Shown here one piece after another: positions 5,584 through 11,965 of a stretch of 21,592 nucleotides of DNA; the first letter of the stretch is position 1; each line of letters starts with the position of its first letter. The notes below the pieces were generated by a model. The model had not been told where the DNA came from. It saw nothing but the letters and a program-made list of their open reading frames with translations, and searched no databases. The stretch is taken from IMG/VR virus record IMGVR_UViG_3300033388_001751, positions 1 through 21,592 of that record; one strand, given 5' to 3'. A program made the position numbers and the translations under genes. This stretch comes from a virus.

Positions 5584-6062
5584 TGTCAGCACAAACTTCT
5601 TACGATAGACTGATGGATCCTCGCATCCACGGTTCTTTAAACGACCTCAACGACAACGAGATTCAGTCTGGTGTCGCAGAGGAAGCCCTCCCTGTAGGTA
5701 TTGCTGTAAAAAGAGGGACTGATAAAGAGTCTCAGCTTCTTAAGGCAACAGCCACTGATTTCCTCGGTGTCGCTGTCCGTGACCTTCATAGAGAAGGCGT
5801 ACTCAATACCGGAAGCCTTGATTATAAGGTAGAAGAGAACGTTTCAGTTCTTCGTTCTGGTAGAATCAACCTGACTTGTCCTTCTGGATGTACTGCTGGC
5901 GACCCAGTTAACTACGTTGATGCCACTGGTGTTATCGACGCAGGTGCTGCAGCTGCTGGTGAGACTCAAGTCGGCGGTGCAGAGTGGGAAACTACTACTG
6001 CTGCTGGTGAAGTCGGGATCGTTCGCTTTAAAGGCGAAGTAACTCTAACTGCAGGATCTTAA
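5583..6062 (+). CDS. Capsid decoration / structural cement protein
   Basis: A 159-residue protein between scaffold and major capsid, the normal place for a decoration protein. It looks like the Gp24-type structural cement family: an N-terminal arm (DPRIHGSLNDLNDNEIQSGV), then a beta-rich core with LPVGIAVKRGTDKESQLLKA, DFLGVAVRD and VLRSGRINLTC, and a Gly/Ala/Thr-rich C-terminal half. Such proteins bind the expanded capsid and stabilise it against DNA pressure. Its ATG shares one base with the protease stop (TAATG), so it is probably translated by coupling. The family name is moderately secure; the role follows from position. Confidence 0.75.
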   Translation: MSAQTSYDRLMDPRIHGSLNDLNDNEIQSGVAEEALPVGIAVKRGTDKESQLLKATATDFLGVAVRDLHREGVLNTGSLDYKVEENVSVLRSGRINLTCPSGCTAGDPVNYVDATGVIDAGAAAAGETQVGGAEWETTTAAGEVGIVRFKGEVTLTAGS

Positions 6063-6064
6063 TA

Positions 6065-7090
6065 ATGGCTATTAAGTATATTCAAGATGCAGAGTACGGA
6101 AGACTGAAAGTAAACGATTACGAAGGTATTCTTGCTCCTGTAAAGCATCCAAACATCATCGGTGATGCGATCGATACTTCTGTATTCTTCGCTCGTGAGC
6201 TCGAAAGAATCAAAGCTAAATCGTATGATGTTCAGTATTCTGAACTCATGTTCCGTCAGGTCTTCCCTGTTTCTAACGAAGCAGCTCCTGGCACTAAGTC
6301 TATCACATATAGAACTTACGATCAAACTGGCATTGCCAAGTTCATCGGTTCTTATGGTAAGGACATTCCTCGTGCAGACATCGGTGGTAAGGAAACTACT
6401 ATCAACGTCAAGACTATGGCTATCTCTTTCGGTTTCGATACTGCTGAGATCCGCAGCCAGGCGTTGTCTGGTCTTCCTCTTGACTCTCGTAAGTCTTCTG
6501 CAGCCGTTCGCGGTGTAGAACAGACACAAAACGAGACTTCTTTCTTCGGTAACGCAGAACAGGGTCTAGAAGGCTTCTTCAGCCATCCGAACATCCCTAC
6601 TGGTTCAGTTCCTAACGGCGCAGGCGGTAATCCTGAGTGGACTACTAAAACTCCTGACGAGATCCTTCTCGACTTGAACGCTTGTATGAACGATATCTGG
6701 GTTAACTCCAAGATGGTGGAAAGACCAACCGACCTTTGTATGTCTCCAGAGAGATGGTCGTTGATCGCCACTACTCCTCGTTCTAGCAACAGTGATACTA
6801 CTATTCTTGAATATTTTGTTCAGAATAACCAGTTCATCGCTTCTGCTGCTAATGTTCACGCTCTGAATGAATGTTCAGCTACTGTACAAAACGCTAAAGA
6901 TCTTGGCAATCGTGAAGTCATGTTCGGCTACACTAACAGCCCAGACAAAATGGAAATTGAGATTCCTATGGAGTTACAATTCCATCCTGAACAGCGTATC
7001 GGACTAGAGATCCTAGTACCAGGTGAAGCCTCAACTGCAGGCCTCAACATGTACTATCCTCTAAGCGCAAACATCAAAGAAGATATCTAA
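6065..7090 (+). CDS. Major capsid protein, DUF2184 family
   Basis: A 341-residue protein matching the DUF2184 major capsid family, which adopts the HK97 fold and builds the icosahedral shell. Recognisable regions are FFARELERIKAKSYDVQYSE near residue 40, FPVSNEAAPGTKSITYRTYD near 70, IPRADIGGKETTINVKTMAI, NETSFFGNAEQGLEGFFSHP near 160, and a C-terminal half typical of the family (RPTDLCMSPERWSLIATTPR; MEIEIPMELQFHPEQRIGLE). AGGAT lies 7 bases before the ATG. Codons here look more uniformly 'strong' (CGT, GGT, TCT) than in the baseplate genes, as expected for an abundant protein, though this was judged by eye. Confidence 0.92.
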   Translation: MAIKYIQDAEYGRLKVNDYEGILAPVKHPNIIGDAIDTSVFFARELERIKAKSYDVQYSELMFRQVFPVSNEAAPGTKSITYRTYDQTGIAKFIGSYGKDIPRADIGGKETTINVKTMAISFGFDTAEIRSQALSGLPLDSRKSSAAVRGVEQTQNETSFFGNAEQGLEGFFSHPNIPTGSVPNGAGGNPEWTTKTPDEILLDLNACMNDIWVNSKMVERPTDLCMSPERWSLIATTPRSSNSDTTILEYFVQNNQFIASAANVHALNECSATVQNAKDLGNREVMFGYTNSPDKMEIEIPMELQFHPEQRIGLEILVPGEASTAGLNMYYPLSANIKEDI

Positions 7091-7109
7091 GACAAAGGAG
7101 GGCCACGTA

Positions 7110-7505
7110 ATGCCTAAGATATTAAATACAACAGCAAAACCTTACAATCTTGCAATCTCCTTCAAGGACGTCAATGATATCTTAAGGAATAAACCTTTTC
7201 ACCTTATTCCTGGAGAATCTAAAGAAGTCTCTGACAAGGACCTTGAACAGCTTAGAAATCAGAAAGGTTTCAAGCGATATGAAGAGCAAGGAGTACTTGT
7301 AGTGTCGGGAGAGAAGAAAGCAGAAGCTCCTTCTGGACCGAGTATCAGCGCAAAGGCTCGCGAGTTAGCAGAAGCTAATGGCATCGAGTTAGAGGACGTA
7401 GAACCTAATAAGAACGGTTCTATCACTGTAGATATGGTGAAAGCTCTCATCGCTGAGAAGAATGACGAGTCTAATGGCGAAGAGCCTGACGACGAAGACC
7501 TATAA
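7110..7505 (+). CDS. Capsid-proximal protein with a peripheral-subunit-binding-like C-terminal domain
   Basis: A 131-residue protein with a strong ribosome site (AAAGGAGG, 8 bases before ATG). The N-terminal half is short and beta-like (KPYNLAISFKDVNDI, then FHLIPGESKEVSDKDLEQL). Residues about 76-114 (SISAKARELAEANGIELEDV, then EPNKNGSITVDMVKALIAE) resemble the E3/E1 peripheral-subunit-binding domain of 2-oxoacid dehydrogenase acyltransferases or a related HeH-type two-helix fold, in which AxxLAxExGIDLxxVxGTGxxGRITxxDV is typical. The last 15 residues are acidic. Position between capsid and DUF4054 suggests a head-associated or connector protein. The domain resemblance is by eye; no function is claimed. 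Confidence 0.65.
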   Translation: MPKILNTTAKPYNLAISFKDVNDILRNKPFHLIPGESKEVSDKDLEQLRNQKGFKRYEEQGVLVVSGEKKAEAPSGPSISAKARELAEANGIELEDVEPNKNGSITVDMVKALIAEKNDESNGEEPDDEDL

Positions 7506-7527
7506 TCAATAAACTGGACACGAGAAG

Positions 7528-7926
7528 ATGGCAACTACTGTAGAAGATTTTAGAACCCGATTCCCCGAGTTTTCTAACGTCGCTACGTACCCAGACGCTC
7601 GTGTCCAGCTATTTCTTGACGATGCAGCTTTATGTATAGATGAAGGCATATATGGTGACATGTATGACTTGGCAGTTTGCTATTTAGCAGCTCACGAGCT
7701 TTATCTAGGAACGCAAACAGCTTCATCGTCAGGAAATGCTGAGAAAGTAGGACCAGTGAGTTCTAAGTCCGCTGGACAGGTTACAGTGGCCCGAGGAGTA
7801 GCATCAGTAGATCTAACAGATCCAGACGCTTATTATCTCAAGACTACGTATGGTCAGAAGTTTATTAACATAAGAGACAAGGTGAAGATCCCTGGTTTCA
7901 TAGTAATTAATAATGTTGGATTATGA
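7528..7926 (+). CDS. Head-tail connector protein, DUF4054 family
   Basis: A 132-residue protein with the DUF4054 pattern: FRTRFPEFSNVATYPDARVQ at the start, a helical segment (LFLDDAALCIDEGIYGDMYD), then LAVCYLAAHELYLG, followed by a Gly/Ser-rich loop and YYLKTTYGQKFINIRDKVKI at the end. This family forms the adaptor ring that joins portal and neck in related phages. The ribosome site is weak (GAGAAG directly before ATG). Its stop overlaps the next gene by ATGA. The order capsid, DUF4054, gp10-like, closure, terminator is the usual connector block. Confidence 0.83.
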   Translation: MATTVEDFRTRFPEFSNVATYPDARVQLFLDDAALCIDEGIYGDMYDLAVCYLAAHELYLGTQTASSSGNAEKVGPVSSKSAGQVTVARGVASVDLTDPDAYYLKTTYGQKFINIRDKVKIPGFIVINNVGL

Positions 7927-8393
7927 GAATAAAGGCCAAAGTCACCCGCAAGGGAGATGCTTCCAAAGAGCTCAAAAAATTGGTTGGAGCTTTAGGAGGC
8001 ATCCGCATATCGGTAGGAGTACCAGAGGATGCAGCTCCGTATCCTGACGGAACGCCTACTGCGATGGTGGCAGCCGTCCATGAGTTCGGTTCTCCGAGTC
8101 GCAACATACCTGAAAGATCATTCATGCGCTCAGCTATAGAAGAGAATCAAGATAAGTATATAGATCTGGCCCAGGCTGGGCTACAGAGAGTTATCGACGG
8201 ACATATGACCCTTCACCAGTTAGGAGCTTTAATTGGCCAGGCTGCAGAAGACGATGTAAAAAGTAAGATAACTGACTTACAAGATCCGCCTTTAAAAGAA
8301 GCAACTATTAAGGCCAAGGGGTCAGACAACCCCCTTATAGATACAGGCCACCTGCGTCAGAGTATTAGATACGAAGTTACGGATACTCAATAA
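7923..8393 (+). CDS. Tail completion / neck protein, HK97 gp10 / Mu gpG-like
   Basis: A 156-residue protein with the widespread virion-morphogenesis signature: IRISVGVPEDAAPYPDGTPT, AMVAAVHEFGSPSRNIPERS followed by FMRSAIEE, and near the end KAKGSDNPLIDTGHLRQSIR. These residues (HEFG, IPERSF, LIDTG.L..SI) are diagnostic of HK97 gp10-like and Mu gpG-like proteins, which act where head and tail join. The start is fixed by ATGA overlap with DUF4054, and its stop shares a base with the next start (TAATG). The role in tail completion is known for relatives and inferred here. Confidence 0.82.
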   Translation: MRIKAKVTRKGDASKELKKLVGALGGIRISVGVPEDAAPYPDGTPTAMVAAVHEFGSPSRNIPERSFMRSAIEENQDKYIDLAQAGLQRVIDGHMTLHQLGALIGQAAEDDVKSKITDLQDPPLKEATIKAKGSDNPLIDTGHLRQSIRYEVTDTQ

Positions 8394-8776
8394 TGGCTAT
8401 AGATGTTGCATTAGAAGTTTTAACAGATGATGATTTTCTCATTACAGTGGACAGGAAGTCTACGTCGGAAGGTTCATATGTAAACGGGTTATTCGTAGCT
8501 GGGTCTGAGTCTTCTACTCCTATAAAGGTATCTATGCAGCCTGCGACTGCTGATGACTACCAGAATATGGAAGAAGGTGAACGTGTGAGTGGACTCCAAG
8601 TAATGTTTGGACTTGACGAATTGAAAGGTTCTAGAGACAATACCGAGTTTGATGTAATAGAAGGGTATTTGGGGGCCGACTGGAAAGTCGTCACTTCCGA
8701 ATCTTGGATACATCATGGATATTATAGAACAGTGATCACTCGTCTTCCGAAACCAGTGGAGCCAGTTGATCCATGA
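8393..8776 (+). CDS. Putative head-closure / neck protein
   Basis: A 127-residue protein with beta-strand character (EVLTDDDFLITVDRKSTSEG, then PIKVSMQPATADDYQNMEEG), a central GERVSGLQVMFG, and a C-terminal part (DWKVVTSESWIHHGYYRTVI) that resembles the short neck proteins encoded between gp10-like and terminator genes in related myoviruses. The start shares a base with the upstream stop, and the stop overlaps the next gene by 4 bases (ATGA). I know the position well but the family only loosely. A head-closure role is inferred from gene order. Confidence 0.6.
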   Translation: MAIDVALEVLTDDDFLITVDRKSTSEGSYVNGLFVAGSESSTPIKVSMQPATADDYQNMEEGERVSGLQVMFGLDELKGSRDNTEFDVIEGYLGADWKVVTSESWIHHGYYRTVITRLPKPVEPVDP

Positions 8777-9372
8777 AATTTTCTAATGAAACTCTTAACA
8801 AGGCCATACGAGACCTCATTGAGACTGCAGCAGGCGATTACGATAGTAAACCCGCTATCCTGGCCATTCGAGCTGAGCAAAACGCTCCAATCCCTGATGA
8901 CCGTCCTTTCGCCACTGTCCGGTTAACTCTTCGCCCTTTAAAAGGTTGGGCCGAGAGAACGCTCGAGAACAATATCTCGGGAGACGATATAGACGAGACT
9001 ATAGCTGAAAGAGTCATGGTGAGGGCTTCTATAAATTACTTTAAGAATAGAGGACAATATGCTGACGGTATCACTATCTCAGCTCTAGACGAAGCCTCGG
9101 CATTTGGAACATTTTTACAAGGGTCATCAGCAATACAGTCTTTAGACGTTGCTGGCATCGGCATTAATCGTATCTCTGAAGTGAGAAACGTGACTGCCTT
9201 AGATAAGACTCAATGGGAAGAAAGAGCCCAATTGGACCTCGACTTCAATGTCGTAGCGTCTAGGACAGACTTGATCTGTGAAATAAAATCTGTCTTGATA
9301 CAAGGTGAGTATCAGGAGCATAGTAACGAGTACATCCGTAGTTTCACTGTTGACGAAACTACATGTACATAA
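8773..9372 (+). CDS. Phage neck / tail terminator protein, LIC_12616-like
   Basis: A 199-residue protein resembling the LIC_12616 / neck-terminator family. Supporting stretches are FATVRLTLRPLKGWAERTLE, ERVMVRASINYFKNRGQYAD followed by GITISAL, VRNVTALDKTQWEERAQLDL then DFNV. In related phages this protein caps the tail tube and sheath at the head-proximal end, fixing tail length before the head is joined. It lies directly before the outer tail and tube genes, as expected. The last 35 residues, after SRTDLICEIKSV, look less family-typical. The start is set by ATGA overlap. Confidence 0.72.
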   Translation: MKFSNETLNKAIRDLIETAAGDYDSKPAILAIRAEQNAPIPDDRPFATVRLTLRPLKGWAERTLENNISGDDIDETIAERVMVRASINYFKNRGQYADGITISALDEASAFGTFLQGSSAIQSLDVAGIGINRISEVRNVTALDKTQWEERAQLDLDFNVVASRTDLICEIKSVLIQGEYQEHSNEYIRSFTVDETTCT

Positions 9373-9387
9373 AAAAGGAAAAATAAC

Positions 9388-10557
9388 ATGTCGGAGATTC
9401 CTATTTCCTCCATAGTAGATGTTCAGATATCTACGACTCCTGCGGCTCCAAGCCGGAAGGGATTTGGGGTCATGCTCCTGGTAACTCAAGAAACTGGAGT
9501 TATTGACCCTGTTGAAGGAGTTCGGTACTATAACAGTATCGAAGAGGTTGCGGCAGATTGGGCTTCTACTACTGAAGTCAATAAAGCTGCGACGGCTTAT
9601 TTTAGCCAGAGCCCTAGACCAGATACATTAGCAGTCGGAGTTCGCTATATCGCGGCTCAACCTGGTTCACTTCGCTCAAGTGCAAATGCAGAGAGTACTC
9701 TTTCTGTTTGGACTGCAGTTACGGATGGTGAATTCGCTATCTCGATCGACAGTGATGCTCAAGATATTACTGGTCTAAACTTCAGTGGTGACGCTGACAT
9801 GGACGATGTAGCCGCTACTATCCAGGCTGGTCTTCAGGCTATCGCGACTGGCGGATATACTGCAGCGACTTGTGTATGGGATTCCGTACAAACTGTATTC
9901 CTAATTAAGTCAGGAACTACTGGAGCATCTTCTTCAGTGAGTTACATGACTGATGCGGACGCAGGTGGTACTGATATCTCTGGAGCTGGTGAAGCTGGAG
10001 ACGCAGACGCGTTCTTCCAAGGCCGTCAAGGACAAGCTACATTATCGGCTGGTATTGATGCTGAGACTGCAGTAGGAGATGCTCTTACTCGTCTAGACGA
10101 TTGCCAAGATTGGTACGCTTTCGCATTCACTAAGGAAACTAGAGACGATACAGACGTACAGGATGCAGCAGCATGGGCAGAAGCTCGTATCAAGCAATTC
10201 TATACCGTCAGTAACAACGAAGACTCTATACAGTCAGGAGTTTCTACAGACATTGGTTCTGTATTAAATGCTCTTGGCTATAGTAGAACTTTCGTCATCT
10301 ACTCTACTCATCCTAATCAGTATCCGGAAGTTTCGGCTTTCGCTAGAGCTGCGACTGTAGACTTCACTTTTGATGATTCTACTATCACTCTTAAATTCAA
10401 GCAATTACCTGGTATCAATACTGAGATGATCTCTTCAGCTCAAGTCACTATCCTTAAAGGTAAAGGCGTCAACGTTTATACGAACGTCGGTGGAGTAGCA
10501 ATCCTTCAGGAAGGTTTGATGGTGAAAGGGGTAGGTCTTCTACAAAAGTCCCTCTAA
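9388..10557 (+). pseudogene. DUF3383 tail protein, N-terminal part of a disrupted gene
   Basis: 389 residues of a DUF3383 protein, the sheath-like or outer tail protein of this lineage. It starts with MSEIPISSIVDVQISTTPAA after AAGGAA at good spacing, contains the family's small inserted beta domain (about residues 95-190), and runs normally to NVYTNVGGVAILQEGLMVKG. Then nine unlike residues (VGLLQKSL-type) lead to a stop. The missing end of the family is found immediately downstream in the -1 frame (10558-10811). Between GLMVKG and that fragment, homologues have about 25 more residues (FFDEVHGTDWL-like). So a deletion of non-triplet length seems to have broken the gene. A sequencing or assembly fault is possible. 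Confidence 0.75.
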
Positions 10558-10811
10558 CAGATGAAGGCGGTCAGATCTTAGCACAGCAAGTAACCCTGGC
10601 CCTGGACGAAGGAGTCAAGAACGGACTCATCGCCCCTGGTACTGACATTGACGGAAACTTCTTACCTACTGGATACAGTGTCTCTGTTCAACCAGTTAGT
10701 GAGATCAATGCTTCCGACAAATCCGCACGTAAAGGTCCTAACATTAGTTTTGTAGCTATAGGGGCTGGAGCGATCCACTCAATAGATATTAATGGAGTAT
10801 TCGAAGGATGA
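10540..10811 (+). pseudogene. DUF3383 C-terminal fragment in the -1 frame
   Basis: In the frame of 10548 (GTC) the DNA reads KVPLTDEGGQILAQQVTLAL, then DEGVKNGLIAPGTDIDGNFL, PTGYSVSVQPVSEINASDKS and ARKGPNISFVAIGAGAIHSI, ending DINGVFEG and a TGA at 10809-10811. This is the unmistakable DUF3383 C-terminus (KVP.TD.G; NGLIAPG; R..P.I.......GAIH). It has no start codon or ribosome site of its own, so it would be expressed only if frame were restored. Its stop overlaps the tail tube start by ATGA, the arrangement of the once-intact gene. No canonical slippery heptamer is present at the junction. The left boundary given is approximate. Confidence 0.8.
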
Positions 10812-11236
10812 CAAAGTATTCATTTCAAGACCAAGTCGCTCTTGTAAACGGTGTTCCTCTGAGCGGGTTTGCTGAAGGCGATGACGTCATTCAAGGAGAC
10901 CGTAGAGAAGACGCATTTACAGACGTCGTAGGAGCTGACGGAAAGATGTTGGTAACTCAGACCTCTAACCGTTCTGGAGACATAATCTTCAGACTCTTAA
11001 AAGGTTCTGCAAGCAACGCTTACCTGGGCGCTTTGTTCGCTCAGCAAGAACGCGGAGACTTTGAAGCAGTAGCCGTATCTGTGATCAATACTAAGTCTGG
11101 AGACTCTCAGATTGGTACTAAAGGTTACATCAAGAAGCCTGCTCCGATTGCCATGGGTAACGGAGCTCAAGCTCAAGAATGGACTATCACAGTAGAAAAC
11201 TACGAAGCGATCTTCGGAGCTCTTCCTACATTATAA
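10808..11236 (+). CDS. Tail tube protein, DUF3277 family
   Basis: A 142-residue protein matching DUF3277, the inner tail tube subunit of this lineage: MTKYSFQDQVALVNGVPLSG, FAEGDDVIQGDRREDAFTDV then VGADGKMLVTQTSNRSGDI, and NGAQAQEWTITVENYEAIFG near the end. Many copies stack as hexameric rings to form the tube inside the contractile sheath. It directly follows the DUF3383 gene with an ATGA overlap, the usual pairing. Codon choice looks like that of the major capsid gene, which fits high expression. A strong structured terminator-like element follows its stop by 6 bases. Confidence 0.88.
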   Translation: MTKYSFQDQVALVNGVPLSGFAEGDDVIQGDRREDAFTDVVGADGKMLVTQTSNRSGDIIFRLLKGSASNAYLGALFAQQERGDFEAVAVSVINTKSGDSQIGTKGYIKKPAPIAMGNGAQAQEWTITVENYEAIFGALPTL

Positions 11237-11242
11237 CACTCA

Positions 11243-11299
11243 GGGAGGTGGACTTCGGTCTTAACAGAGACGTGGCCCTCTGCACCTCCCTTCTTTTTT
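11243..11299 (+). terminator. Three-way-junction RNA ending in a T-tract
   Basis: The outer stem GGGAGGTG (11243-11250) pairs fully with CACCTCCC (11283-11290). Inside it are two hairpins: GAC-TTCG-GTC (11251-11260, a UUCG tetraloop) and CAGAG (11265-11269) with CTCTG (11278-11282), joined only by TTAA. TTCTTTTTT follows at 11291-11299. It is thus a rightward intrinsic terminator of unusual, branched form, placed after the abundant tube gene. It would lower expression of the tail chaperone and later genes; it could also protect the 3' end of the capsid-tail message. Confidence 0.8.
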
Positions 11300-11330
11300 A
11301 TAGGCCGCAATTACATAAAGGTCACATTTT

Positions 11331-11786
11331 ATGCTCACAAACAAAACAAAGGTAATAGACGGCAGCACTTTCTTTGCCAGTCAACTTCCTCCCCTTCAGT
11401 CTATGAAACTGTTTGCGGTGGTTGCTAAAACTCTCGGTCCTGCTTTAAAAGGTATGGGGAAAGCTGATTTAAAAGGTCTTGTAGATCAAGTCAAAACTAA
11501 AGACGATGTAGACTTAGAAAGTGCCATGGTCATAGTTTCTGAGATCGCTGAAGGGCTGGACGAGAATAGGCTGGAAACCCTAGTCAAGAAGTGCTTGATT
11601 TCAGACAGTGTAAAGAAAGACGGAAAAGCCATAATCAATATAGACGCTGAATTTGAAGACCCTATTACGGTCCTCAAGGCTGTTGTTTTTGTTTTGGAGG
11701 TGAACTTCAAGAATTTTTTAGGAAAGTTGGGTTCCTTGCGGAAGGAAGCGGAGAGCCCGTCTATCTCGAAAAAACAAGAAGCTTAG
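11331..11786 (+). CDS. Tail assembly chaperone (short form, G-like)
   Basis: A 151-residue helical protein between tail tube and tape measure, the fixed position of the tail assembly chaperone. It starts MLTNKTKVIDGSTFFASQLP, then PLQSMKLFAVVAKTLGPALK, typical of the chaperones of this lineage, which coat the tape measure during tail assembly and are absent from the virion. AAAGGT lies about 9 bases before the ATG. Near its end it contains T TTT TTA in the correct frame, so a fraction of ribosomes should move to the -1 frame and make a longer form. The short form ends SISKKQEA. Confidence 0.85.
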   Translation: MLTNKTKVIDGSTFFASQLPPLQSMKLFAVVAKTLGPALKGMGKADLKGLVDQVKTKDDVDLESAMVIVSEIAEGLDENRLETLVKKCLISDSVKKDGKAIINIDAEFEDPITVLKAVVFVLEVNFKNFLGKLGSLRKEAESPSISKKQEA

Positions 11787-11965
11787 ACCTCCCCGACTGG
11801 TGCGACAATAACATGGAAATGCTAGTTTGGGCACCAGTATTAGCCAACCCTCCTATGGCTACTTACGGAGAAGTGGTAAGGGGAGAATATAGTATAGATG
11901 ATATATTGCAAATGAATCTGCTTATGAGTTATAAAGGCAAGTTCATGAATAAGGAAGAGATATGA
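11331..11965 (+). CDS. Tail assembly chaperone, -1 frameshift product (GT-like)
   Basis: Made by joining 11331-11720 to 11720-11965 after a -1 shift at T TTT TTA (11714-11720), giving about 211 residues. After the shift the frame reads RKVGFLAEGSGEPVYLEKTR, SLDLPDWCDNNMEMLVWAPV, LANPPMATYGEVVRGEYSID and DILQMNLLMSYKGKFMNKEE, which is clearly coding and has no start of its own near its beginning. In lambda and most long-tailed phages the chaperone gene is followed by such a T extension that binds tail tube subunits. The extended frame ends with ATGA overlap with the tape measure start, as expected. The shift is inferred; its efficiency is unknown. Confidence 0.85.
11714..11747 (+). promoter_or_regulatory. 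Programmed -1 frameshift site with downstream hairpin
   Basis: The heptamer T TTT TTA occupies 11714-11720 with the correct codon phase (codons TTT TTA in the short form). It is the X XXY YYZ type used by HIV-1. Eleven bases later TTCCTT (11732-11737) can pair with AAGGAA (11742-11747) across a GCGG loop, a candidate stimulatory hairpin, although the spacer is somewhat longer than usual and the stem is modest. The -1 frame is open from 11657, so the site lies inside the overlap. Confidence 0.8.

Noticed and set aside
10524-10557. Programmed frameshift to rescue the DUF3383 gene
   Set aside because: No canonical slippery heptamer is in phase here, and about 25 family residues seem to be absent, so a deletion explains it better.
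11762-11777. A-run (CGAAAAAACA) near the end of the chaperone gene as the frameshift site
   Set aside because: Its codon phase does not give an X XXY YYZ heptamer; T TTT TTA at 11714-11720 fits exactly and was chosen.
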